NCBI RefSeq assembly: GCF_016919405.1
Contig: NZ_CP070353.1
Span: 620,001 to 684,000 of the forward strand
DNA from: Ensifer sp. PDNC004
GTDB lineage: Bacteria; Pseudomonadota; Alphaproteobacteria; Rhizobiales; Rhizobiaceae
DNA length: 64,000 nt
Direction: 5' to 3'
Shown: positions 1 through 7,874 of the stretch, piece by piece
How positions within the stretch are numbered: the first letter of the stretch is position 1
Layout of the letters: every line of letters begins with the position of its first letter
Notes under the pieces: model-generated
The model's input: the letters and a program-made list of their open reading frames with translations, nothing else
Database searches by the model: none
Told to the model about the DNA's origin: nothing
Program-made: the position numbers and the translations under genes

Positions 1-78
1 GCCGGCCTTTCAGCCGTCGTTCTGATCCGCCGCGGCCCTTTGCGCGAAGCGGCCAATGTGGAGAGCGTCGCTGCCTGA
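1..78 (+). CDS. 3' end of a gene entering from the left (partial, unknown)
   Basis: Frame 1 is open from the window edge to a TGA at 76-78 and encodes 25 residues with a hydrophobic start (AGLSAVVLIRRG) followed by a short polar tail. This would fit the last membrane segment and tail of a transporter, but the fragment is too short for a family call. The codons are GC-rich like real genes here. It may be chance; the 275 bases that follow, up to the next gene, hold nothing I can identify. Confidence 0.3.
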   Translation, partial: AGLSAVVLIRRGPLREAANVESVAA

Positions 79-353
79 GGACGAAGCTCGCGATCCAGCC
101 TACCAGCGGACGCGCCGTTGTCGGCATCCTGGGCCAACCGAAAGGCGACCGGGCGGACAGACGCTTTCATGGACGCGGGCACAGCTCTTCGGGTGTCTTG
201 GGGACCGGCAGTGCGGCTTCGACAATCGCGGCTTGCGAGCGGCGCGAATCTGACCGCGATACCGGCTGCTAAGTATAATGTTCTTGAAATGTTCGTGGAT
301 TTACGACAATCCTGCCTGCACGACAGGGTTGAGCGTTGGCGAGGGAAAGCGGC

Positions 354-1814
354 ATGGATGTCATGGAGAATTGGCGTGGGCGCCTCGCGCGGGAATATGT
401 TCCGTTTTCGACATGGGTTGCGGCGGCATTCGTGGCGGCCGGCACGGTCGTCGGCTGTTTAGCGGCATCGGAAACTGCCGGTCTTCCGGTTCTAATGTTT
501 GTCGTACCATTTCTCTGCGCCTTGCCTGCGATGAGTTCGGCGTGGCTGACGGTCACCCTCCGGCGGTTTCTCCATGAAAGGTGGCAGCTTCCAGCACTCT
601 CCGCCGCTTGTGCTTTCGTGACGATGGCTGGCTTTGCCCTCGTTTACGTAATTGCGGCTACCGTGGCGAGGTGGGATCCCAGCGAAAATGAACCTTCTTT
701 TGTTTGGCCAGGCGATGCGCGTGCGGCTATCATCGGCTTGCTGCAAGAGGCCGTTTTCTACGTCCTCCTTCCGGCTGGAATTGGCGCGCTGGTGGCAAGT
801 ATCAGTGCGGCGCTTTGGTTGTATCGCGAGGGACGAAAGCCACAGGCAGGCGGCATCGAAGCCGCGGATGGAACGATCGCTGTTGCACCAGCGGTCGAGG
901 CGAATGGGCAGACGGGCAAAGCCAATCGTGAAGAGCGCTATTTCTGGCTCACGACCGCATTGGGTCCGATCATCGTTGTCTTTCCGATAGCCTTTCTCCT
1001 GGATGTGCTTTCTTCCCCCGGGAACGCCAACGGAAGGGTGCTGCCATTGCTGTGGTTCGTGCTGAGGCTCTACTACGGCGGGACATTTGCCGCCGCCGTC
1101 TCCGCGGTTCTGATGCTCACGCTCGTCTTCAAGCGCTCCCGTTGGTCAGCCTGGCCAGCTGCACTCTGCGTCGGCCTTCATGCCGGCGCGATATTCCTGC
1201 TTCTGTTCGTTCCTTCGGAGGGCAATGCTGAAACACAATCGGATCTGCCGCTGATCGGCGGGGCCGCCGGCGCCCTGTCTGCGGCCGCCTGTGCGGCGAT
1301 ATGGTTTCCCGATCGACGCCGGCAAACCTTGGGAGACACGTGGGCAGAGGCGCGGCTGAGGGGATGGGCGTTGGCGCGCCCCTTGATCGTCGCCGGTCTC
1401 GTCGCACCGCTCATCGCAGCCTTTGCTTATGGCGTCTTCGTCGCTGCCTCGCCGTGGACATTTCCAGATGCCACGTTCATCGGGCGGTTGCGGGCCTTCG
1501 ATCCCGAAATCTGGGCCATCGCTTACAGGATCTGGGCAGTCGTGGCGCTGCAAGCGCTGGCGCTACGCTTCCTGCTTGCGGCAGTTGTGGTGGGGCCAAT
1601 CGGTTTCATCCCCCTGCTGTTCTTGATGTTCCTGTTTACGGGCAGCCTGGGCCATAGCCTCGACGATTACGTCATGTCGACGCCCATGCCGATTTCGTTC
1701 GCGTCCTTCTTCGAGCTTGGTTTGCCTGGCCTTGTGGCTGCGCTTGCGGCCCTCTATTTTATCGACCGTGAGCGACCACGCCGCGCAGTCGAGGCGGGCA
1801 ATGCTGCCGCCTGA
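354..1814 (+). CDS. Unknown polytopic membrane protein
   Basis: A 486-residue protein I cannot assign to a family. It has roughly ten to twelve hydrophobic segments, for example near residues 16-40, 45-65, 80-105, 125-150, 200-225, 235-260, 270-290, 300-320, 345-370 and 395-450. A polar loop near residues 160-195 separates the two halves. No transporter signature or catalytic motif is visible. I chose the ATG at 354 because AGGGAA lies about seven bases upstream; a TTG at 336 in the same frame would add six residues. The C-terminus is short and charged (DRERPRRAVEAGNAAA). It faces the next gene convergently across 18 bases. The long hydrophobic frame and codon use make it a confident gene with no functional call. 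Confidence 0.75.
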   Translation: MDVMENWRGRLAREYVPFSTWVAAAFVAAGTVVGCLAASETAGLPVLMFVVPFLCALPAMSSAWLTVTLRRFLHERWQLPALSAACAFVTMAGFALVYVIAATVARWDPSENEPSFVWPGDARAAIIGLLQEAVFYVLLPAGIGALVASISAALWLYREGRKPQAGGIEAADGTIAVAPAVEANGQTGKANREERYFWLTTALGPIIVVFPIAFLLDVLSSPGNANGRVLPLLWFVLRLYYGGTFAAAVSAVLMLTLVFKRSRWSAWPAALCVGLHAGAIFLLLFVPSEGNAETQSDLPLIGGAAGALSAAACAAIWFPDRRRQTLGDTWAEARLRGWALARPLIVAGLVAPLIAAFAYGVFVAASPWTFPDATFIGRLRAFDPEIWAIAYRIWAVVALQALALRFLLAAVVVGPIGFIPLLFLMFLFTGSLGHSLDDYVMSTPMPISFASFFELGLPGLVAALAALYFIDRERPRRAVEAGNAAA

Positions 1815-1832
1815 GGCGGCAGCATTCCGAGG

Positions 1833-2426
1833 TCACACCCACCGGCGGACACGCCTGCAATAGGCGTCGTAGGCGTTGCCGAAGGCGCGGGCGAGGTGGG
1901 CTTCCTCCATGCGGATCTGGTAGGAAATCGTGATCCAGGCCGAGAGCGCCAGCGCCACCGAGACGACGTTCGGCACGGCCAGAACCGTGCCGATGAGCGC
2001 GGTCACCATGCCGAGATAGATCGGGTTGCGCGAGAACGCATAGAGGCCGTTGGTCACAAGCGGCGTATCCTGCTTTTCAGGGATGCCGATCTTCCAGGAA
2101 TGGCGCATCGCCCATTGTGACAGCATCGTGAGCCCGCCGCCGAGCGTCATCAGCGCCAGCCCGACGGCGTGAAGGAGGGGCGTGTCGAGCGCCGGAATCC
2201 GTCCGAGGGCGGCATCGACGGATGCCGGGAGCATGGCGACCGCGAAAAGGTGGATCACCAGCGCCGCGACGATCAGGCGGAAAAGCTTGCCCGCAAACCC
2301 CTCGGCATCGTCGCCATAGGTCAGCACGACCGGGGAGCGGCCGGATTGCACACGGCGGAGGATCGCCAGCGCCTGCGTGGACAATCCGACGACGAGCATC
2401 AGCATGGCGGGAAGGGTGGTGGACAT
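1833..2426 (-). CDS. Isoprenylcysteine carboxyl methyltransferase (ICMT/PEMT-like) family protein
   Basis: A 197-residue integral membrane protein with about five hydrophobic segments. The C-terminal half carries the family signature: the run [11 protein letters not shown], then a hydrophobic segment, then the end [20 protein letters not shown], which matches the E-x-x-L...Y..Y..V ending of bacterial ICMT-like SAM-dependent methyltransferases. Bacterial members have few known substrates and are often found next to metal or redox genes. The start at 2426 (MSTTLP) is preceded by AGAGG five bases upstream; an upstream in-frame start at 2510 would run through the predicted promoter leader. Upstream is a MerR-type promoter with a 19-bp spacer (see 2519-2549). 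No MerR gene is in this window. The family call is firm; the substrate is unknown. Confidence 0.85.
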   Translation of the reverse strand: MSTTLPAMLMLVVGLSTQALAILRRVQSGRSPVVLTYGDDAEGFAGKLFRLIVAALVIHLFAVAMLPASVDAALGRIPALDTPLLHAVGLALMTLGGGLTMLSQWAMRHSWKIGIPEKQDTPLVTNGLYAFSRNPIYLGMVTALIGTVLAVPNVVSVALALSAWITISYQIRMEEAHLARAFGNAYDAYCRRVRRWV

Positions 2427-2740
2427 GGAAACCTCTGGAGCGAGCGGAGTGACAAGACAGGCGCGTTCGCCGGGTAGGCTCTCCCTGTGAGCGTCGGCCT
2501 GGCGAAGCATTCCGGATCATCTTGAAATCTCTAGTGACTGGAGGTTCAAGTGCCGGGGTTGTCCGACTTTCGTCATGGTTACCGGATCTTTTGCCGAGGT
2601 CTGGAGGCTGTCCTCGTCGTCCGCCGTGTCGGAAGGGTGGCAAAATTCGAGCCTTGAAGGCTGCTCCTTCCGTCGGGCGATTGTATAGGCAGGAGGCCGC
2701 ACCCATGTTAGAGCGTCGACAGGCTAAATACGGGTGAACC
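2427..2740. other. Divergent intergenic region (314 bp)
   Basis: Apart from the MerR-type promoter at 2519-2549, which drives the minus-strand gene, I see no convincing ORF or RNA. The part at 2550-2740 should hold the promoter of the small secreted protein starting at 2741, but I could not pick out good -35/-10 boxes. Confidence 0.5.
2519..2549 (-). promoter_or_regulatory. MerR-family type promoter of the ICMT-like gene
   Basis: Read on the minus strand there is a -35 TTGAAC (2549-2544) and a -10 CAAGAT (2524-2519) separated by exactly 19 bp. The spacer holds the imperfect dyad CTCCAG-TCA-CTAGAG (2543-2529). A 19-20 bp spacer filled by a dyad is the hallmark of promoters that MerR-family activators (CueR, ZntR, SoxR and relatives) untwist. 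Predicted transcription start is near 2512, giving a leader of about 86 nt to the ATG at 2426. No cognate regulator is in the window. Confidence 0.6.
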
Positions 2741-3073
2741 TTGAAGAATACTCTCAAAGCTGCGCTTGGTGTCGCATCGATCTTGCTGTTCTTGTCATCA
2801 GGCGTGGCGGGGCAGGCGCAAACCGTGAAGAGCGGTGCGTCACGGGCCCAGGAAACGACGGCCAGCCAGAAGACGAAACCGAAAACCAAAACGACGCGCA
2901 AGCAAAGGGCCGCGGATGAAGCCAAGGCCAAGGCGCTCGCCGAAGCGCGCCGCCCACGGCTCTGCAAGACCCGGGACAACGAATGCGGCTATGGCGCAGG
3001 TCCGGTCGGAGAACAGTGCTCGTGCTGGTCTAAATCCGGTGCGCCGGATCTTGGCATAACTGTCAGACGTTGA
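2741..3073 (+). CDS. Small secreted Lys/Ala-rich protein with a C-terminal four-cysteine cluster
   Basis: A 110-residue protein of unknown function. Residues 1-26 look like a Sec signal peptide (charged MKNTLK, hydrophobic ALGVASILLFLSS, cleavage near AGQAQ). Residues 30-70 are low-complexity and rich in Lys, Thr, Ala and Arg, probably disordered and basic. The end, about residues 71-110, has four cysteines (CKTRDNEC, then CSC) that could form two disulfides in the periplasm. The start is a TTG at 2741, with GGGTGAA just upstream; no ATG is available in a suitable position. A GC-rich hairpin at 3076-3096 follows the stop but has no T-run. The neighbours give no functional clue. Confidence 0.55.
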   Translation: MKNTLKAALGVASILLFLSSGVAGQAQTVKSGASRAQETTASQKTKPKTKTTRKQRAADEAKAKALAEARRPRLCKTRDNECGYGAGPVGEQCSCWSKSGAPDLGITVRR

Positions 3074-3211
3074 TCGCCCGCGACATGCGCGCGGGCCGGC
3101 AAGCGCGCCGTTCGAAGCAACCTGACGCGATCGAAAGCGCAGGTCGGCTGGTTCGTTCCAAAGGCTTGGAATTGGGTTTGAGTGATGGAAGCCGGCGTTG
3201 AACGCAGAAAA

Positions 3212-3712
3212 ATGACCGACCTCGAAAACAGTGCGCTTCAGTTCGCGACCCGAGCACATGGGGAGCAGAAGCGCAAATATGACGGCCGGCCCTATATCGT
3301 TCATCCGGTCGCGGTGGCCGAGATCGTTCGAAGCGCTCCCCATACGCCCGAAATGATCGCCGCAGCGCTGCTTCACGATACGGTCGAGGATACCGACGCG
3401 ACGCTGTTGGAGATCAAGGAGGCGTTCGGCCCCAAGGTCGCAACGCTGGTTGCGTGGCTCACCGATATATCCACCCCGTTCCACGGCAACCGACAGGTGC
3501 GCAAGGAACTGGATCGCCAGCACCTTGCGCTGGCGCCAGCGGCGGCGAAAACCATCAAGCTCGCCGACCTGATCGACAATGCGACAGCGATCAAAGCCGG
3601 CGATCCGAATTTCTGGAAAGTGTTCGGCGCCGAGATGAAGCGCCTACTGGAAGTCTTGGGCGACGGCGACGAAACCCTTCTCGCAAAGGCCCGTGCATTG
3701 GCGCCGGATTGA
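3212..3712 (+). CDS. HD-domain phosphohydrolase, single-domain SpoT/MESH1-like
   Basis: A 166-residue protein made almost entirely of one HD domain of the RelA/SpoT hydrolase type. Seen motifs: the metal-binding His in [11 protein letters not shown], the HD pair in [11 protein letters not shown], and the late Asp in [14 protein letters not shown]. This arrangement is typical of stand-alone ppGpp hydrolase-like proteins (MESH1 and small alarmone hydrolases). There is no synthetase, TGS or ACT domain. Possible starts are GTG 3182, ATG 3185 and ATG 3212. None has a strong ribosome site; I chose 3212 because the HD homology begins directly after it. Activity on ppGpp or on another nucleotide is inferred from family only. 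Confidence 0.8.
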   Translation: MTDLENSALQFATRAHGEQKRKYDGRPYIVHPVAVAEIVRSAPHTPEMIAAALLHDTVEDTDATLLEIKEAFGPKVATLVAWLTDISTPFHGNRQVRKELDRQHLALAPAAAKTIKLADLIDNATAIKAGDPNFWKVFGAEMKRLLEVLGDGDETLLAKARALAPD

Positions 3713-3893
3713 GAGTTCTGCCGTTTATCGGCAAGCCTCTCCGCGCCCCGTCGATCCGGCCCGCCGGTCATCGAGGATTGCAGAACGGACGTGCGCTTGC
3801 GGTCTCTGCCCGCCGGTGTGGCCCATGACGCCTCGTAGGCTCGATCCGCGCGCCCATTAGGACGGCGCAGAACTTGGCGACCGCGCTGGCGCC

Positions 3894-4679
3894 TCAAAGC
3901 CCCAGCCAGATCCTCAAGGGATGCGTCGGATCGGCGAGCAGCCGGATCGCGAGCGCGATCGAGACGATGACGAGCAGCGGCTTGATGATCTTGGCGCCCT
4001 TGGCCATGGCATAGCGCGAGCCGACCTGGGCGCCGAGGAACTGGCCGAGGCCCATCAACAGGCCGACCTTCCAGAGGACGGCGCCGAAGAAGAGGAAGAC
4101 GCCGAAGGCGCCGACGTTGGAACCGAAGTTGAGGAACTTCGTGTGCGCCGTCGCTTTCAACACGCCAAAGCCGGCAAGCGTGACGAAGCCGAGCATGAAG
4201 AAGGAGCCGGTGCCGGGGCCGAAGACGCCGTCGTAAAAGCCGATCAATGGCACCAGCGTCAGCGTGAAGACGAAGGGGGTGACGCGCCTGTGCTGGTCGA
4301 CGTCGCCCATGTTCGGCTTCAGGCCGAAATAAAGCGCAATGGCGATCAACAGAAAGGGCAGGATCGCCTTCAGCACATCGCCGGGAACGATGGTCGCAAG
4401 CAGGGCGCCGAGCACGGCGCCGGCCGCCGACATCAGCGCCATCGGCAGTTGCTCTTTCAGGTTCACATGGCCGCGCCGGGCATAGGACAGCGTCGCCGAG
4501 CCGGAGCCGAACAATCCCTGCAGCTTGTTGGTGCCGAGCGTCTGCAAGGGCGGGATACCGGCAATCAGCATGGCCGGAATGGTGATCATGCCGCCGCCGC
4601 CAGCGATCGAATCGATGAAGCCGGCAATGAACGCGGCGACGAACAGGAAGGCGAGCAGGTGGAAGGCGAGATCTTGCAC
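3894..4679 (-). CDS. TauE/SafE family sulfite/anion exporter permease (DUF81)
   Basis: A 261-residue inner-membrane protein with about eight hydrophobic segments. The N-terminal half has the family hallmark FIDSIAGGGGMITIPA followed by GTNKLQGLFGSGSA, and the second repeat has a related motif around FYDGVFGPGTGSFF. These duplicated Gly-rich stretches define TauE/SafE permeases, which export sulfite, sulfoacetate or other small organic anions. The gene is monocistronic, convergent with the HD gene and divergent from the cobE-cobD cluster. The substrate cannot be told from sequence. Confidence 0.9.
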   Translation of the reverse strand: MQDLAFHLLAFLFVAAFIAGFIDSIAGGGGMITIPAMLIAGIPPLQTLGTNKLQGLFGSGSATLSYARRGHVNLKEQLPMALMSAAGAVLGALLATIVPGDVLKAILPFLLIAIALYFGLKPNMGDVDQHRRVTPFVFTLTLVPLIGFYDGVFGPGTGSFFMLGFVTLAGFGVLKATAHTKFLNFGSNVGAFGVFLFFGAVLWKVGLLMGLGQFLGAQVGSRYAMAKGAKIIKPLLVIVSIALAIRLLADPTHPLRIWLGL

Positions 4680-5138
4680 GGCGGGGACTCAAAGGGGGAG
4701 ATGTCAGGCGGGATTTTCCGCCTTGTGTCAGAGCCCGGCGCGATTTGCAAAGCCTTCTGTCGCGGTGTCGCTGTTCACGCAGGCATCGGAACCGCGAAAC
4801 CGGCAGAGATTCAAAGCCTTGTCCTGAGTCGCTGGCTTTCTGGATGGAGGCGCTCTTGCGCGCACCGCCGCCGAGATGGGCTGTCATTGCGATACGGCGG
4901 GCGGATGACGATCTTCCTCAAACGCGACATGGCGATGGCGCAATCCGGTTTGACCGGCCTTTCGCGCTCCGGTAAAAATGAAGGATATGCGACGGCGTCC
5001 GCTTCGGTGGACTGAAAGAGCGTCCGGTGCGGCCGACCCAGCCAGGGGGCCATCAGCCGGTGCTGTCCAGATCGGCCGGGACCATTCGTCCCAGCCGGCG
5101 CTTCGTTAAGGAGAACCGACGAAGGGAGCCGGCCGCCG
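4680..5138. other. Divergent intergenic region upstream of cobE (459 bp)
   Basis: This should hold the promoters of the TauE gene and the cob cluster. I looked for a cobalamin riboswitch (B12-box core AGYCAGGAGACCTGCC and GCCACTG) on both strands and did not find one; the nearest match, AGCCAGGGGGCC near 5041, lacks the rest. No supported ORF is present. Confidence 0.5.
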
Positions 5139-5603
5139 ATGCCATCGGGCCAACACGCTGCACAGACGACAAAGGCAGGAGCCGGGCTGGTGCTTGGCCT
5201 CGGCTGCGAGCGTCGCACGCCGGCCGACGAGGTGATCGTCCTTGCCGAGCGCGCGCTTGCCGATGCCGGTGCTGTGGCCAGCGATCTGCGGCTGGTCGCC
5301 TCGCTCGATGCCCGCGCCGAGGAACCGGCGATCCTGGCGGCGGCCAGACATTTCGCGGTTCCGGCCGCGTTCTACGATGCCGCCACGCTCGAAGCCGAAG
5401 CTTCGCGGCTCGCCAATCCCTCGGAGATCGTCTTTGCCTACACCGGCTGCCATGGCGTCGCCGAAGGGGCAGCGCTCGTCGGCGCCGGCAGCGAGGCCGT
5501 GCTGATCGTGGCGAAGATCGTCTCCGCCCATGCGACGGCGGCCCTCGCAGGGCCGGCGACCTTGCGCGCTGAAAAGCGCATCCCGGCGGCGGAGGCTGTC
5601 TGA
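5139..5603 (+). CDS. cobE: Cobalamin biosynthesis protein CobE (CbiG C-terminal-like)
   Basis: A 154-residue protein matching the CobE/CbiG-C fold: GLVLGLGCERRTPADEV near the start, LVASLDARAEEPAILAAA in the middle, and a Gly/Ala-rich C-terminus with GCHGVAEGAALVGAG. CbiG C-terminal domains take part in corrin ring chemistry of the anaerobic pathway, while the role of stand-alone CobE in the aerobic pathway is not well defined. The ATG at 5139 has GAAGGGAG about ten bases upstream. It heads the cobE-cobA-cobB-cobC-cobD run, as in the 'P. denitrificans' cobABCDE cluster. Its stop overlaps the ATG of a 43-codon ORF that reaches cobA. Confidence 0.88.
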   Translation: MPSGQHAAQTTKAGAGLVLGLGCERRTPADEVIVLAERALADAGAVASDLRLVASLDARAEEPAILAAARHFAVPAAFYDAATLEAEASRLANPSEIVFAYTGCHGVAEGAALVGAGSEAVLIVAKIVSAHATAALAGPATLRAEKRIPAAEAV

Positions 5604-5734
5604 TGCGCGCTTATGTTGTTGAATTGAATCAATCTTTTGTCCGGGTTTGCTCAGGAATGGAATCCGGTTCTTTAGAGATCGCGTCAGGCGCGCCGTTGGG
5701 CGGCGCCGAAATACAGGTGGGACAGCACGCATGA
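5603..5734 (+). CDS. Possible 43-residue linker ORF between cobE and cobA
   Basis: An ATG at 5603 overlaps the cobE stop as TGATG, and the ORF ends in a TGA that overlaps the cobA ATG as ATGA. It therefore fills the 127-base gap exactly, in a way that would allow translational coupling through the whole cluster. The peptide (MRAYVVELNQSFVRVCSG..., ending GAEIQVGQHA) resembles nothing I know. Its first twelve codons are AT-rich compared with neighbouring genes and contain an FNR/FixK-like box (5619-5632), so the DNA may be a promoter rather than a gene. It lacks its own clear ribosome site. Confidence 0.25.
   Translation: MRAYVVELNQSFVRVCSGMESGSLEIASGAPLGGAEIQVGQHA
5619..5632 (+). promoter_or_regulatory. 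Candidate FnrN/FixK box upstream of cobA
   Basis: TTGAATTGAATCAA fits the core TTGA-N6-TCAA; compared with the full palindrome TTGAT-N4-ATCAA it has one mismatch. A class II position (-41.5) would put the transcription start near 5667, 64 bases before the cobA ATG. The local -10 region is poor, so this is weaker than the boxes before hemN and fixN. Confidence 0.45.
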
Positions 5735-6573
5735 TCGACAACCTCTTTGCCGGGTTGCCGGCGCTCGAAAAAGGTTCGGTCTGGCTGGTCGGCGCCGGCC
5801 CGGGCGATCCCGGCCTGTTGACGCTGCATGCGGCCAATGCGCTGCGCCAGGCGGATGTGATCGTGCACGATGCGCTGGTCAACGAGGATTGCCTCAAGCT
5901 CGCGCGGCCGGGTGCCGTGCTGGAGTTTGCGGGCAAGCGCGGCGGCAAGCCGTCGCCGAAGCAGCGCGACATCTCGCTTCGCCTCGTCGAACTCGCGCGC
6001 GCCGGCAACCGGGTGCTGCGCCTCAAAGGCGGCGATCCCTTCGTCTTCGGCCGTGGCGGCGAGGAGGCGCTGACGCTGGTCGAGCATCAGGTGCCGTTTC
6101 GCATCGTGCCCGGCATCACCGCAGGCATCGGTGGCCTTGCCTATGCCGGCATTCCGGTGACCCACCGCGAGGTGAACCACGCCGTCACGTTCCTGACTGG
6201 CCATGATTCCTCCGGCCTGGTGCCGGACCGCATCAACTGGCAAGGCATCGCCAGCGGCTCGCCCGTCATCGTCATGTATATGGCGATGAAGCATATCGGC
6301 GCCATCACTGCCAACCTCATTGCCGGCGGGCGCTCGCCGGACGAGCCGGTCGCCTTTGTCTGCAACGCGGCAACGCCGGAGCAGACAGTACTGGAAACGA
6401 CGCTGTCGCGCGCCGAGGCCGATGTCGCGGCGGCAGGCCTGGAGCCGCCGGCGATCGTCGTCGTCGGTGAGGTGGTGCGACTGCGCGCAGCGCTCGACTG
6501 GATCGGCGCGCTCGACGGGCGCAAGCTCGCCGCCGACCCCTTCGCCAATCGTATCCTCAGGAACCCGGCATGA
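5731..6573 (+). CDS. cobA: Uroporphyrinogen-III C-methyltransferase (SUMT)
   Basis: CobA uses two SAM to methylate uroporphyrinogen III at C2 and C7, giving precorrin-2; this is the branch from haem toward cobalamin and sirohaem. The 280-residue protein shows the SAM-methyltransferase hallmarks GAGPGDPGLLTLHA near residue 22, RLKGGDPFVFGRGGEEAL near residue 97, GITAGIGGLAYAGIPVTHR near residue 128, and a C-terminal PPAIVVVGEVVRLR. The ATG at 5731 follows AGGTGGGA. An in-frame upstream extension to 5647 is unlikely because it adds an Arg-rich non-homologous tail. The length equals that recalled for the 'P. denitrificans' enzyme. It overlaps cobB by 4 bp (ATGA). Confidence 0.96.
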   Translation: MIDNLFAGLPALEKGSVWLVGAGPGDPGLLTLHAANALRQADVIVHDALVNEDCLKLARPGAVLEFAGKRGGKPSPKQRDISLRLVELARAGNRVLRLKGGDPFVFGRGGEEALTLVEHQVPFRIVPGITAGIGGLAYAGIPVTHREVNHAVTFLTGHDSSGLVPDRINWQGIASGSPVIVMYMAMKHIGAITANLIAGGRSPDEPVAFVCNAATPEQTVLETTLSRAEADVAAAGLEPPAIVVVGEVVRLRAALDWIGALDGRKLAADPFANRILRNPA

Positions 6574-7874
6574 GCGGATTGCTGATTGCCGCACCATCGT
6601 CCGGCTCCGGCAAGACGACGGTGACGCTCGGGCTGATGCGCGCGCTGAAGAAGCGCGGCGTGGCGATCGCGCCCGGCAAGGCGGGGCCGGACTATATCGA
6701 TCCCGCCTTCCATGCGGCGGCGACCGGGGAGCCCTGCTTCAACTACGATCCCTGGGCGATGCGCCCGGAACTGCTGCTGGCCAATGCGTCGCATGCGGCT
6801 GCCGGCGGGCGCACCTTGATCGTCGAGGCGATGATGGGGCTGCATGACGGGGCTGCCGACGGTTCGGGAACGCCGGCTGATCTCGCCGCGACGCTGAACC
6901 TCGCGGTCATTCTGGTGGTCGATTGCGCCCGCATGTCCCAGTCGGTTGCCGCACTGGTGCGCGGCTATGCGGATCACCGCGACGATATCCGGGTCGTCGG
7001 CGTCATCCTCAACAAGGTCGGCAGCGATCGGCATGAAATGATGCTGCGCGATGCGCTCGCCAAGGTGCGCATGCCTGTGTTCGGCGTGCTCCGCCAGGAC
7101 AGCGCGCTGCAACTGCCGGAGCGCCATCTCGGCCTGGTGCAGGCGGGCGAACATTCGGCGCTCGAAGGTTTCATCGAGGCGGCGGCCGCGCGCGTCGAGG
7201 CTGCCTGCGATCTTGAGGCCATCCGCCTGATCGCGACGATTTTTCCGCAGGTGCCCGCGGCCGCCGATACGAGGCGGCTGCAGCCGTTCGGCCAGCGCAT
7301 CGCCGTCGCGCGCGATATCGCCTTTGCCTTCTGTTACGAGCACCTGCTTTACGGCTGGCGGCAAGGCGGGGCGGAGGTTTCCTTCTTCTCGCCGCTCGCC
7401 GACGAGGCGCCGGATGCAGAGGCCGATGCCGTCTATCTGCCCGGCGGCTATCCGGAGCTGCATGCGGGGCGCTTAAGCGCCGCCGCCCGCTTCCGCTCGG
7501 GCATGAATTCGGTTGCCGAACGCGGCGCCCGGATTTTTGGCGAATGCGGCGGCTACATGGTGCTTGGCGAAGGGCTTGTCGCTGCCGATGGCGCACGCTA
7601 CGACATGCTCGGCCTGCTGCCACTCGTCACCAGTTTTGCCGAGCGCAGGCGGCACCTCGGCTATCGCCGCGTCGTGCCTGTCGACAACGCCTTCTTCGAT
7701 GGACCCATGACGGCGCACGAATTCCACTATGCGACCATCCTCGCCGAAGGGGCGGCCGATCGGCTGTTTGCCGTCAGCGACGCCGCCGGCGAGGATCTCG
7801 GCCAGGCAGGCCTCCGGCGTGGCCCTGTCGCCGGTTCCTTCATGCATCTGATCGATGTCGCAGGTGCTGCATGA
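6570..7874 (+). CDS. cobB: Hydrogenobyrinic acid a,c-diamide synthase (glutamine-hydrolysing)
   Basis: CobB amidates the a and c side chains of hydrogenobyrinic acid using ATP and glutamine in the aerobic cobalamin route. The 434-residue protein begins with a P-loop (APSSGSGKTTVTLGLMRAL), followed by GKAGPDYIDPAFH. The C-terminal class I glutamine amidotransferase domain has YLPGGYPELHAG, the nucleophile Cys in GECGGYMVLGEG, and a catalytic His in AHEFHYATI. The start overlaps the cobA stop and the stop overlaps the cobC start (ATGA in both cases), so cobA-cobB-cobC are translationally coupled. Confidence 0.96.
   Translation: MSGLLIAAPSSGSGKTTVTLGLMRALKKRGVAIAPGKAGPDYIDPAFHAAATGEPCFNYDPWAMRPELLLANASHAAAGGRTLIVEAMMGLHDGAADGSGTPADLAATLNLAVILVVDCARMSQSVAALVRGYADHRDDIRVVGVILNKVGSDRHEMMLRDALAKVRMPVFGVLRQDSALQLPERHLGLVQAGEHSALEGFIEAAAARVEAACDLEAIRLIATIFPQVPAAADTRRLQPFGQRIAVARDIAFAFCYEHLLYGWRQGGAEVSFFSPLADEAPDAEADAVYLPGGYPELHAGRLSAAARFRSGMNSVAERGARIFGECGGYMVLGEGLVAADGARYDMLGLLPLVTSFAERRRHLGYRRVVPVDNAFFDGPMTAHEFHYATILAEGAADRLFAVSDAAGEDLGQAGLRRGPVAGSFMHLIDVAGAA

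Noticed and set aside
3373..4887. 504-residue minus-strand ORF and 364-residue plus-strand ORF (3921-5015)
   Set aside because: Both are alternate-frame shadows of the TauE/SafE gene. Their sequences are Arg/Glu-rich and without family motifs.
4680..5138. Possible cobalamin riboswitch before cobE
   Set aside because: The nearest B12-box-like run lacks the conserved core and the upstream GCCACTG element.
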